Shown here: positions 6,782 through 14,582 of the stretch, in pieces | Layout: every line of letters begins with the position of its first letter | Numbering within the stretch: the first letter of the stretch is position 1 | Assembly (NCBI GenBank): GCA_018220985.1 | Contig: JAAOXS010000011.1 | Span: forward strand, 1-33,077 | Length of the DNA: 33,077 nucleotides | Direction of reading: 5' to 3' | Origin: Nanobdellota archaeon | GTDB taxonomy: Archaea > Nanobdellota > Nanobdellia > PEZQ01 | Position numbers and translations under genes: made by a program | The notes under the pieces: generated by a model | Databases searched by the model: none | Told to the model about the DNA's origin: nothing | What the model saw: only the letters and a program-made list of their open reading frames with translations

Positions 6782-8266
6782 CTTAAATTTATGATTTTTA
6801 ATAAGTTTTTCAACATTATTCATATCTAAGTATAACTCTCTATCCTCCTCCATAAAACTAACAACACTTCTAACAACATCATAATTAAACTTGTTTTTCG
6901 GAGAAATCTTGGATAAATCACGAAAATCAATAGCCTGACAAGCAGTTAACAATTCAATTGCAAGAACATTACGAGAATTTTCAACAATATCCCTAGCTTT
7001 ACGAGCAGCAATAGTACCCATACTAACATGATCCTCCTGATTAGCACACGTAGGAATTGAATCAACACTAGCAGGATGAGCTAAAACCTTGTTTTCAGAA
7101 ACAAGAGCTGCAGCAGAATACTGAGGAATCATAAAACCACTATTTAAACCACTATTTTTAACTAAGAAAGCAGGTAAACCATTGTTAAAATTAGGATCAA
7201 CAAGTTTAGCCGTTCTTCTCTCACTAATATTCGCTAATTCAGCAACAGCAATACCAAGAAAATCAAAACTCAAAGCCATAGGTTGACCATGAAAATTACC
7301 ACCACACAAAACATCACCATCAAAAATAAGAGGATTATCAGTAGCTGAATTCAACTCAATCTCAACTTTACTTTTAATATAATTAATCGCATCACGAGAA
7401 GCTCCATGAACCTGAGGCATACAACGTAGAGAATAAGAATTCTGAACTTTAACATCACAAGATTTTACTAACTTGCTTCCATAAATTAAATTTCTTAAAT
7501 TCTTAGCGGAAAATAATTGACCACTATGTGGTCGAGCTTCATGAATACGCTTGTCAAAAGCTTCAGGAACTCCTTCAACAGCTTCTAAACTAAGAGCGCC
7601 AGCAATATCAGCAATATCTAATAAATATTCAGCGTCAAAAACTGCAAGAGCACCAACAGCAGTCATAACAGGAGTACCATTAGTAATAGCTAAACCTTCT
7701 TTAGAACTAAGAACAATTGGACTTAAACCAGCACGCTTAAGAGCTTCACCTCCAGATAATAATTCTCCTTTAAAAAAAGCTTCACCCTTACCGAGCATAA
7801 CTAAACCCATATGGGATAAAGGCGCTAAATCACCACTAGAACCAACAGAACCCTTCTCAGGAATAGCAGGATGAACACCATTGTTAAGCATATCAACTAA
7901 TAATTCAACAGTTTTTAAACGAATACCTGAATTACCCTTAGCAAAAGTATTAACTCTTAAAAGCATGATGGCACGAGAAATTTCTTCACTAAAAAAATTA
8001 CCAACACCTGCAGCGTGGCTTAAAATAATATTTTCTTGCAATTTAGCAGTTTCATTTTTGTCAATAATTTTATTTTTCAAAGCACCAAAACCAGTAGTTA
8101 AACCATAAACAACTTTTCCACTATCAACAAAACTCTCAACACTAGCACGTGCTTCATTAATCTTCTCTTTAGAATCATCAGATAAAATAATTTTGTAACT
8201 ATTTCTAGAAACTAGAACAAGATCGTTAATACTTAAACTAAAACCATCAAAAACAATTGAATCCAT
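6776..8266 (-). CDS. hutH: Histidine ammonia-lyase (histidase), MIO family
   Basis: This full-length 496-residue protein belongs to the aromatic amino acid lyase family. VVYGLTTGFG (52-61) contains the catalytic Tyr54. GSVGSSGDLAPL (139-150) is the MIO-forming site. The tripeptide is Ser143-Ser144-Gly145 instead of the common Ala-Ser-Gly. A first-position Ser should still permit cyclisation, since other residues are tolerated at this place in the family. GGNFHGQPMALSFD and the QEDHVSMG segment near the C-terminus are typical of histidases rather than phenylalanine lyases. The reaction is L-histidine to urocanate plus ammonia. No urocanase, imidazolonepropionase or formiminoglutamase is visible, so a full Hut pathway is not shown here. 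Neighbours are a HisRS paralogue upstream and GNAT and M20 downstream, all on this strand. Confidence 0.92.
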   Translation of the reverse strand: MDSIVFDGFSLSINDLVLVSRNSYKIILSDDSKEKINEARASVESFVDSGKVVYGLTTGFGALKNKIIDKNETAKLQENIILSHAAGVGNFFSEEISRAIMLLRVNTFAKGNSGIRLKTVELLVDMLNNGVHPAIPEKGSVGSSGDLAPLSHMGLVMLGKGEAFFKGELLSGGEALKRAGLSPIVLSSKEGLAITNGTPVMTAVGALAVFDAEYLLDIADIAGALSLEAVEGVPEAFDKRIHEARPHSGQLFSAKNLRNLIYGSKLVKSCDVKVQNSYSLRCMPQVHGASRDAINYIKSKVEIELNSATDNPLIFDGDVLCGGNFHGQPMALSFDFLGIAVAELANISERRTAKLVDPNFNNGLPAFLVKNSGLNSGFMIPQYSAAALVSENKVLAHPASVDSIPTCANQEDHVSMGTIAARKARDIVENSRNVLAIELLTACQAIDFRDLSKISPKNKFNYDVVRSVVSFMEEDRELYLDMNNVEKLIKNHKFKL

Positions 8267-8314
8267 TTAAAAAATAATTTAACTAGTAGATTTAAGCTTT
8301 TTGTAATTAAAGTC

Positions 8315-8339
8315 TAATCACAAATTTGACTTAATCACA
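8315..8339. repeat. Direct repeat TAATCACA, two copies upstream of hutH
   Basis: TAATCACA occurs at 8315-8322 and 8332-8339, 17 bases apart start to start, roughly 50-75 bases upstream of the hutH start. The related TGTGATT occurs at 9932-9938 between the two HisRS genes. It could be an operator, but short AT-rich words recur by chance here. Confidence 0.25.
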
Positions 8340-8385
8340 CTATTTCATGCTTTAAACCTTTTTCAATCGTTCATTATAATTTAAT

Positions 8386-8481
8386 TCAACCATTAAAAGC
8401 AGAATCTAATAACAAACCACTATAATCATTGATTTTAACTAATTCTTCAAAATTTTTTTGAGTAATATTATAATTTTTCAT
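8386..8481 (-). CDS. Possible 31-residue peptide between the HisRS paralogue and hutH
   Basis: An ATG-started frame of 31 codons ends in TGA in the 241-base spacer between hutH and the upstream HisRS-like gene, on the same strand. It encodes MKNYNITQKNFEELVKINDY then SGLLLDSAFNG. The composition (an amphipathic middle, few rare residues) is plausible for a peptide, and the ATG is 26 bases after the HisRS-like stop. It could equally be chance in AT-rich sequence or the remnant of a larger gene. No family is recognised and there is no Shine-Dalgarno site. Confidence 0.25.
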   Translation of the reverse strand: MKNYNITQKNFEELVKINDYSGLLLDSAFNG

Positions 8482-8507
8482 AACAAAACAAATACTAAAA
8501 TTTAATA

Positions 8508-9833
8508 CTATAAAAATTTATGTAACTCACTAATTTTTGCAGTAATCTGCTTTTTGTTAGGATCTTTTTCTGAAAAATTTTTAATTTCAACCGAGTTATT
8601 TTCTAACTCTCTTTTACCAATAATAACCACTGTTTTATAACCTAACTTATTAGCTAAATCTAATTGTTTGCTAAGCTTGAGTTCTGGTTTTAAATTGATT
8701 TCAGTGAAAATATTTTTAGAACGAAGCTTATTAGCAATATTTGTCGCTTCAAAATACAAATTTTCCCCAATATTAGCAACATAAACCTTTTTTCTGGAAA
8801 AAGAGGATCCAACATTCTCATTTTTAATAGCTTGAATAATTCTACTAACACCAATGGAAATACCAGTAGCAGGAATATCATTACTATTACCAATGTATTG
8901 TCCAATCATGTCATCATACCTACCGCCACTACAAACACTACCTAGGCTTTCTTGACCAGTAATAATTGTTTCAAAAACAGGCCCAGTATAATAATCAAGA
9001 CCCCTAGCGACAGAAGGATTAAAATTTATTTTATTAGAAATTCTATGAGCTTTAACATAATCTAATAATTCGTTTATTTCAACCAAGCCCTTACTTTCAC
9101 CAAGAATACTCTCTAAATTTTTTAACTTAGAGTCATTTGTTTTACCTTTGATATTAATAACTTCGATAAGCCTATCAATACTATTTTGCTCAATATCTTT
9201 TGCTAATAATTCACTCTTAACACTTTCTAATCCAATTTTATCAAGCTTGTCAAGAGATTGAATAACATTTTTTTGAATTTCTTTATGCATATAATCAGTA
9301 GAATAATTTTCTAAAGCACCAGAGTATTCAATAATATTATCCAATAACTTTCTATTATTCAGGTTTATAACATGATTTTTTAAACCTAGTTTTGAAATTG
9401 TTTTGCTAGCAACGCTTAAAATCTCAGCATCAGCACTCATATTGACAATTCCTACAATATCAATGTCGAACTGCTCAAATTCTCTATAACGCCCTTCTTT
9501 AACATCACCCCAACGCCAAGCAGGTCCAAACTCCATTCTTTTAAAAGGAAGTTTTTGATTAGGATTCATAGCTAAATAAATAGCCAGCGGAACAGTTTGA
9601 TCAAATTTTAAACCAAGCTTATGACCTTTAATCTCAAAAGCGTAAATTTCTTTAAGAATAGCATCACCTGACTTAAAAGAAAGAGAATCCTGATTGTAAA
9701 GAGCAGGTGACTTAAATGATTGAAAACCAAAATTACTAAATCCTTCTTTAATAATTGAAACAACGGATTCTTTGATCTCAACAGTTTCACCAACAAGATA
9801 CTGAACACCTCTTGGTAAAGAAAAATCAGCCAT
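8508..9833 (-). CDS. Histidyl-tRNA synthetase paralogue with altered N-terminal motif
   Basis: This 441-residue, full-length class II synthetase of the HisRS family has motif 2 as WRWGDVKEGRYREF (106-119). The histidine-specific motif ARGLDYYTG (276-284) is intact. SGGRYDDMIG and GISIGVSRI (motif 3) follow, and then a C-terminal anticodon-binding domain (VYVANIG to the end). The usual N-terminal KGTRDxxP segment is replaced by PRGVQYLVGE (7-16), so part of the motif 1 region has diverged. The histidine/ATP loop reads LKFDQTVP (75-82). The gene is divergent from a second HisRS gene 157 bases away that keeps KGTRD, and it is followed by hutH. It may be a second tRNA synthetase, a regulatory paralogue, or an enzyme using histidyl-adenylate for another product. 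Retained catalytic motifs argue against a dead copy. Confidence 0.8.
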   Translation of the reverse strand: MADFSLPRGVQYLVGETVEIKESVVSIIKEGFSNFGFQSFKSPALYNQDSLSFKSGDAILKEIYAFEIKGHKLGLKFDQTVPLAIYLAMNPNQKLPFKRMEFGPAWRWGDVKEGRYREFEQFDIDIVGIVNMSADAEILSVASKTISKLGLKNHVINLNNRKLLDNIIEYSGALENYSTDYMHKEIQKNVIQSLDKLDKIGLESVKSELLAKDIEQNSIDRLIEVINIKGKTNDSKLKNLESILGESKGLVEINELLDYVKAHRISNKINFNPSVARGLDYYTGPVFETIITGQESLGSVCSGGRYDDMIGQYIGNSNDIPATGISIGVSRIIQAIKNENVGSSFSRKKVYVANIGENLYFEATNIANKLRSKNIFTEINLKPELKLSKQLDLANKLGYKTVVIIGKRELENNSVEIKNFSEKDPNKKQITAKISELHKFL

Positions 9834-9854
9834 GAATAATGATAAATTTTAGAA

Positions 9855-9868
9855 AATATAAAAAAATA
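9855..9868 (-). promoter_or_regulatory. TATA-like box for the HisRS paralogue
   Basis: The minus strand reads a T-run followed by ATATTTTC, centred near 9860 and about 27 bases before the ATG at 9833, with no Shine-Dalgarno site. This spacing fits a leaderless transcript. Confidence 0.4.
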
Positions 9869-9979
9869 TCTGTTCTTACATATATAGAAACACTTAAAAA
9901 AATTTAATACGTGATACTATTTAATATGATATGTGATTGCCTTCATTGAGAAAAAACAAGAAATCACTAATTCTAATAA

Positions 9980-9984
9980 GAGGT
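9980..9984 (+). promoter_or_regulatory. Shine-Dalgarno site of hisS
   Basis: GAGGT lies 6 bases before the ATG at 9991. Candidate TATA sequence (TTTAATATGATATG, around 9920-9933) is 60-70 bases upstream, so this gene seems to have a leader, unlike the divergent paralogue. Confidence 0.5.
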
Positions 9985-9990
9985 TAAAAA

Positions 9991-11286
9991 ATGCAAAATA
10001 AACTAGTTTTAGAAAATGTCAAAGGGACAAGAGACACTCATCCTGAAGAGATGCTGATTAAAGAAGAAATAATAAATAAAATAAATAAAATTTTTAAATC
10101 ATATGGTTTTGTACCTTTAGCAACACCAGCCCTTGAAAAATATGAATTATTAGCATCAAAATCAGCAGGTGGAAGTGATATTGATAAAGAAACTTATAAT
10201 TTTGAAATATCAGGTAGGAAACTTGCATTAAAATATGATCAAACAGTACCTTTATCCCGCTACATTGGTATGAATTCTCATTTAACATTACCTTTCAAAA
10301 GATATCAATATGATAGGAGCTGGAGATATGGAGATATTGGTCCTGGAAGATATAGGGAATTCTACCAATTTGACATAGATATTGTTGGGAGCTCATCAAT
10401 GATAGCTGAAGCAGAAATATTATCAGCAATAGTTGATGTTATGAAAGAATTAGGAATAAAAGGATTCAAAATAAGGGTTAGTAACAGAAAATTATTGGAT
10501 GAAATAGTTTTAAAAACAGGCATAAAAAAAATAAACAATAAAGATATTTTTAGAGCAATAGATAAATTAGAGAAAATTGGTGAAGAATGCGTTATAAACG
10601 AACTTGAAAAAATAGGGCTAACCAAAACTATTTCAAAAGAAATATTAAAATACATTAATTTAAGAGGAAAACCTGAAAAAGTACTAGTGGAACTAGAAAA
10701 AAACTTTAAAGAAACAAAAGGATACGCTGAACTCAAGGAACTAGCTGATTACGCTGAGCATTTTGGAATAATAAAATATTTAGATTATGATATAAGCATA
10801 GCACGCGGATTGGATTATTATACTGGGCCTGTTTTTGAAACAAATGTTGAAGAATTAAATCTTGGAAGCATTTGCAGTGGAGGAAGATATGATAATATGA
10901 TTGGAATGTTTTCTGGAAAAGCAATACCTGCAACAGGAATATCACTAGGAATAGATAGGATAATTGACACAATGAAAAGGCTTAACTTAATCAAAGAAAG
11001 AAAAACAGCAACGCAAATTATGGTATGCACTGTTAAAAATGAGTTGTTAAAAGAATCAATTAAGATAAGCAAAGAATTAAGAGAAAATGGTTTTAATGTG
11101 GAAGTTGATTTAATGAATAAATCATTAAAAAATCAAATAAAATACGCTGATAAACAATGTATACAAAAAATAATCATAATTGGGGAAAAAGAACTTGCTG
11201 AAAATAAAATTACAATTAGAAACTTAGAAACAAGCAAAGAAAAAACAGTTTTAAAACAAAAATTGTTAGAAGAACTAAGAATTTGA
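9991..11286 (+). CDS. hisS: Histidyl-tRNA synthetase
   Basis: This 431-residue class II synthetase attaches histidine to tRNA-His in the cytoplasm. VKGTRDTHPEE (10-20) is the normal N-terminal HisRS signature. LKYDQTVPLSRYIGMN (80-95) resembles the eukaryote-like LRYDLTVPFARY form. Motif 2 is WRYGDIGPGRYREF (111-124). ARGLDYYTG, CSGGRYDNMIG and GISLGIDRI (motif 3) follow, and the last ~100 residues form the anticodon-binding domain. This is the more canonical of the two copies and is taken as the housekeeping enzyme. The start is set by a GAGGT site 6 bases upstream. Both copies share the unusual DQTVP and W(R)xGD variants, which suggests they arose by duplication within one lineage. Row 10501-10560 has only 11 GC of 60. 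Confidence 0.92.
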   Translation: MQNKLVLENVKGTRDTHPEEMLIKEEIINKINKIFKSYGFVPLATPALEKYELLASKSAGGSDIDKETYNFEISGRKLALKYDQTVPLSRYIGMNSHLTLPFKRYQYDRSWRYGDIGPGRYREFYQFDIDIVGSSSMIAEAEILSAIVDVMKELGIKGFKIRVSNRKLLDEIVLKTGIKKINNKDIFRAIDKLEKIGEECVINELEKIGLTKTISKEILKYINLRGKPEKVLVELEKNFKETKGYAELKELADYAEHFGIIKYLDYDISIARGLDYYTGPVFETNVEELNLGSICSGGRYDNMIGMFSGKAIPATGISLGIDRIIDTMKRLNLIKERKTATQIMVCTVKNELLKESIKISKELRENGFNVEVDLMNKSLKNQIKYADKQCIQKIIIIGEKELAENKITIRNLETSKEKTVLKQKLLEELRI

Positions 11287-11335
11287 TTAATTCATTTTTT
11301 GAATAAACAGTATGTTTTGTTTAATGGAATAAGAT

Positions 11336-12064
11336 TTATAAAAACTCGCATATACGTTTCAAAGCATCCTTTTTCTCCCCGCGTCCAACCTCGCACACAA
11401 TTTTTTTTCTCATAATCTTTTGATCAACCCAAAAATTAATGAAAAACGCAAGAGCAAGAAAAAACGAGCCGAGCCGAGCGCTAATAAACCAAGGATACAA
11501 AAACACGTTAGCTAAAATAACAAGAGTAATACCCACGCTTTCAGCAACAATTAAACCAAACACGCGCCTATAAGCCCACGTGCCCTTAAACCAATCAGAC
11601 AACCTGTACAACAAATTAAGATTCAACAAAATAACCATAAGAATTGAAGCCAGCCAATAAAAAGTACCTGTGGATAAGAAATGATAAAAATTCTCACCAT
11701 TAAGAACAATACTAAACCAACCACCCTCAAGAATGTAAAACGTGGTGATTAATAAAATAGGAAACATGATTATAATATCAATAATTTTAACATCCCTTTT
11801 CAAACTTAAAGCAAACAAATCACCAACAATTGCGATAAGAGTAGTAATAAAAATTGTGATAACAATAAAAAAATTAGCCAAACCTAAAGAAGTTTTATAC
11901 AAATTGAAAACGTCCAAAAAAATCCAAACAAGAATTAAAACCATAATAGAAGCGTACAACGTGTCAGCACTGCTTAACTTACCTTTCTTATTTTTAAAAA
12001 ACCATAATAATTGGATACAGCACATTACAATACCGCAAAAATAAGTGATTAAATAAAACAACAT
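11336..12064 (-). CDS. Multi-pass membrane protein of unknown function
   Basis: This 242-residue protein is dominated by hydrophobic segments, about seven. The approximate spans are 3-24, 37-54, 64-88, 94-112, 133-155, 168-190 and 193-212. Short Lys/Arg-rich loops separate them, and the soluble C-terminal tail (KIMRKKIVCEVGRGEKKDA...) is basic. An extracellular or lumenal loop with Asn-Gly-Glu-Asn lies around residue 125. The topology recalls the 7TM sensor input modules attached to some signalling proteins, but no kinase or other output domain is present and I recognise no motif. It ends 49 bases after the convergent hisS stop, and its start is 17 bases downstream of the pgk stop on the same strand, so it may be co-transcribed with pgk. 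Confidence 0.75.
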   Translation of the reverse strand: MLFYLITYFCGIVMCCIQLLWFFKNKKGKLSSADTLYASIMVLILVWIFLDVFNLYKTSLGLANFFIVITIFITTLIAIVGDLFALSLKRDVKIIDIIIMFPILLITTFYILEGGWFSIVLNGENFYHFLSTGTFYWLASILMVILLNLNLLYRLSDWFKGTWAYRRVFGLIVAESVGITLVILANVFLYPWFISARLGSFFLALAFFINFWVDQKIMRKKIVCEVGRGEKKDALKRICEFL

Positions 12065-12081
12065 AAATTATATACTCCACA

Positions 12082-13164
12082 CTACAAGTTTTTTAAGTTT
12101 ACCAAACCCGGCAAACGCTTACCTGACAAGTAAACAATCAAAGCACCGCCAGCAGTGCATACATAACTAAAACCTTTACCGCCAACCGTTGTTGAATGGC
12201 CACCTCCAAGAACTGTTAAAGCATTTAATTCACTAACACTTTTCATAATGCTTAAAGTTCCCTTACTAAATCCTTTCTCAAAAACGCCGAGCGGACCTTT
12301 CATCAAAACAGTTTTACTGCCTTTTAATAAATCACTGAACATTTTGATTGTGGCAGGACCAATATCAACAGGATTCTTGTTAACAGGCAATTCGTTAATT
12401 CCAATCACTTTTTTGTTTTCTAAAACTAAATCAATTGGTAAAAAAACTTTCTTACTTAATTTTAAACCATTAACAAACTCTTTTTTTAACAAACAATCTT
12501 TCTTACCTAATTTCAAACCTGCTTTAGCCAAACCCACTTCACCAACCAAACCTCCTAACAAAAACTTATCAGCTTTCAAATTTTTTAACAAAATCAAAGC
12601 TTCTTCTAACTTAGCACCGCCAAGCACAACAGTAAACGGTTTCTTAGGGTTTTTGAGCTTACTTAACGATTTCAATTCTTTTTTAAGAAGCTTACTGGCA
12701 TAACTGGGTAATGTTTTGGTGAAACCAACAACGCTCGCGTGACTTCTATGCGCCACGCTAAAAGCATCAAGCACGAAAGTATCACAAACGCTGGAAAGAT
12801 TTTTTACGAGAAGCGTACGAGAGTGCTGCGTTGCACTTTGCTCTTTTGATTCGTAATCCAAACTTCTAACATTTTTTAATAAGATAACCTCACCTTTTTT
12901 CAAACCCAAAATTATTTTGTCAGGAAACAAACTGTGAACATACTTAACTTTAACATGCTTATTTAATAACTTACAGTGTTGTTCTAAACTCTCTAAATAA
13001 TCACTGCCACCTTTACGACCCTGATGGGACAGTAAGACAACAGCGTGCTTTTTTTTAAATTCTTTAATTGTTTGAGCGTGAGCTTTAAAACGCGGATTCT
13101 CAACAACACACCTATTTTTAATACTTGAATTCAAATCAATCCTTAGCAGAATTGTTTTAACCAT
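12082..13164 (-). CDS. pgk: Phosphoglycerate kinase
   Basis: This 360-residue protein is shorter than the usual ~400. Conserved PGK features appear in order: LRIDLNSS (RVDFNVP site) near residue 7; SHQGRKGG (47-54), matching SHLGRP; VVLGGAKLEEAL, matching VVGGAKVxDK; KGPLGVFEKGFSKGT, the nucleotide-binding GPxGxFE loop; LGGGHS; and CTAGGALIVYLSGKRLPGL, matching the (S/C)TGGGAxLxxLxGxxLPG terminus. The enzyme converts 1,3-bisphosphoglycerate and ADP to 3-phosphoglycerate and ATP. GAPDH and TIM are also in this window, although not adjacent. A TATA-like box lies 23-35 bases before the ATG with no Shine-Dalgarno site. The compact length probably reflects shortened loops. Confidence 0.9.
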   Translation of the reverse strand: MVKTILLRIDLNSSIKNRCVVENPRFKAHAQTIKEFKKKHAVVLLSHQGRKGGSDYLESLEQHCKLLNKHVKVKYVHSLFPDKIILGLKKGEVILLKNVRSLDYESKEQSATQHSRTLLVKNLSSVCDTFVLDAFSVAHRSHASVVGFTKTLPSYASKLLKKELKSLSKLKNPKKPFTVVLGGAKLEEALILLKNLKADKFLLGGLVGEVGLAKAGLKLGKKDCLLKKEFVNGLKLSKKVFLPIDLVLENKKVIGINELPVNKNPVDIGPATIKMFSDLLKGSKTVLMKGPLGVFEKGFSKGTLSIMKSVSELNALTVLGGGHSTTVGGKGFSYVCTAGGALIVYLSGKRLPGLVNLKNL

Positions 13165-13186
13165 ACATCCAATATGTGTTTTGAAG

Positions 13187-13199
13187 AATATAAAAAACC
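13187..13199 (-). promoter_or_regulatory. TATA-like box for pgk
   Basis: The minus strand reads GGTTTTTTATATT, centred about 29 bases before the ATG at 13164. No Shine-Dalgarno site follows. The arrangement is like that of gap and tpiA. Confidence 0.45.
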
Positions 13200-13224
13200 T
13201 TAGTCTAAATTGTTAAGAGAAATA

Positions 13225-14184
13225 TTATCTGATAAAATTTCTTCTTAAACTCATAACACTTTCTGAACGTTTTTTATTAAGAACTTCAACCCAATCATCT
13301 TCTTCAAGAGGAAACAAAAAATCACAAGTGCTTCTAGGCTTATGACCGTAAAAAATGTCACCTTCACCTTGAACATAACAACCAAAAAAATTTTCATTAA
13401 AAGCTTTAGATTCTTTAAAAACGAAAGTAGATTCCTCAGCATAACGCATATCCCAACTCCGCTTACCATCATCTTTAAAAAAATAATAACCTTTATCCAT
13501 GTGCACAATACTACCTTCACAAGAGAGATTAACACCACTAAAAATAGAGCGTCCCTTAATAGGAATATCAACAACAAACAAATCAGGTTTAGTAACAAAA
13601 TTATCATTTGTGTTGATATTATCTAAATACCAATCAAAACTACGTCGTTTTTTAGGAAAAACACCTAATTCGTACAACTCCAAAAAACTCTCAAAAACAC
13701 TTGGATTAGAATTAAAACCTATTAAACTAAAAGCCTGATTATAAAGATAAAGAGAAATATTACGAGTAACACTATCAAACAATTCACCATAACACCGTCT
13801 CAAATCAGAATACTTGTTAAAAATAGAGTTAAAAGAAATTTTATTACCAAAATCTTTACCTCTATAAATCTCCTCTTTTAAAAAATGAGTTAAATTCTTA
13901 TTAAGAGCGTTTTTAACCTGAACTTCAGCACTTTTAACTTGATTGTTAAAATAAAGAAAACTATTTTTATGAGAACGACGTTTTAACTCTGAAATTGAAA
14001 AATAATCAAAGCCATCTTCAATTTGATACTCTATGTTATTTAATATACTATCCACTTTTTCAAGCTTGTTTTTAACAACACTATATTCCATAAAAGAAAA
14101 ATCATTCATGTTCTCAACACGACTAACAATACATTCTAAACCCCATTTGAAATTTTGAGCAAACTCTTCATTTTTCTTTTTCAT
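13225..14184 (-). CDS. Hypothetical protein, 319 residues
   Basis: No family is recognised. The first ~150 residues are charged and probably helical (for example YSVVKNKLEKVDSILNNIEY, then NQVKSAEVQVKNALNKN). The last ~130 are richer in aromatic residues and beta-type sequence (SGVNLSCEGSIVHMDKGYYF, GCYVQGEGDIFYGHKP), with a basic tail RRNFIR. No signal peptide or membrane span is visible, and the Cys residues are isolated. The DNA is AT-rich compared with pgk next door. It stands alone: 60 bases from pgk, with a 164-base spacer on the other side holding no convincing gene. It is a single uninterrupted frame, so a real protein is likely. Confidence 0.6.
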   Translation of the reverse strand: MKKKNEEFAQNFKWGLECIVSRVENMNDFSFMEYSVVKNKLEKVDSILNNIEYQIEDGFDYFSISELKRRSHKNSFLYFNNQVKSAEVQVKNALNKNLTHFLKEEIYRGKDFGNKISFNSIFNKYSDLRRCYGELFDSVTRNISLYLYNQAFSLIGFNSNPSVFESFLELYELGVFPKKRRSFDWYLDNINTNDNFVTKPDLFVVDIPIKGRSIFSGVNLSCEGSIVHMDKGYYFFKDDGKRSWDMRYAEESTFVFKESKAFNENFFGCYVQGEGDIFYGHKPRSTCDFLFPLEEDDWVEVLNKKRSESVMSLRRNFIR

Positions 14185-14348
14185 AATACTTAATATCTAA
14201 CTTAGTAACCCCACTTAAAAAAGAATTTAAAATACTCTGTTTAACCATGAAAAATTGATAAAATAAATCATTATTTAAGCATTTATCTTAAACCAAGACT
14301 CCAATCAGTTTTTTTAATTTGGGTATGGTAATATGGTAAAATTAATAA

Positions 14349-14582
14349 ATGGATATGTCTATTTTTGTGACTATGGTTTCATGGGAATCAGAATTCCAAA
14401 ACAACCATTTCGGTGATGGTGGAGACGACCCTCTAGGCTTATTCACGCCACAAACACCAGAACAAACTCTTAAAAAAAGTTTCAAGTGCCAAGACTGTTT
14501 AACAAAATTTGAGCTGAAAGACAAAAACGAAAAAAAATGCTTGAACTGTAACAGTGAAAACATAATAGAATGGGACTTTTAA
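14349..14582 (+). CDS. Small zinc-ribbon protein, 77 residues
   Basis: The C-terminal ~35 residues form a C4 zinc ribbon: FKCQDCLTKFEL has CxxC, and KKCLNCNSENI has the second CxxC, 16 residues apart. The N-terminal half (WESEFQNN, then FGDGGDDPLGLFTPQTPEQ) is Gly/Asp-rich and probably disordered. Two in-frame ATGs lie close together at 14349 and 14355, and either could be the start. Such small ribbons in archaea often belong to transcription, translation or RNA-processing factors, but nothing here decides between these. The stop codon directly abuts the stop of the convergent nuclease gene. Confidence 0.6.
   Translation: MDMSIFVTMVSWESEFQNNHFGDGGDDPLGLFTPQTPEQTLKKSFKCQDCLTKFELKDKNEKKCLNCNSENIIEWDF

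Noticed and set aside
10362-10736. Open frame of 124 codons antisense to hisS
   Set aside because: Hydrophobic Ser/Ile/Phe-rich sequence mirrors the AT-rich hisS codons. No independent start signal.
11287-11335. TATGTTTTGTTTAA, also partly present near 4651-4663
   Set aside because: The shared word is AT-rich and short, and the two sites have no common position relative to genes.
12248-12703. Open frame of 151 codons antisense to pgk
   Set aside because: It is a low-complexity shadow of pgk with no recognisable motif.
14168-14248. 26-codon frame just before and overlapping the start of the 319-residue gene (minus strand)
   Set aside because: A short upstream frame is possible, but no start signal or coding character distinguishes it from chance.
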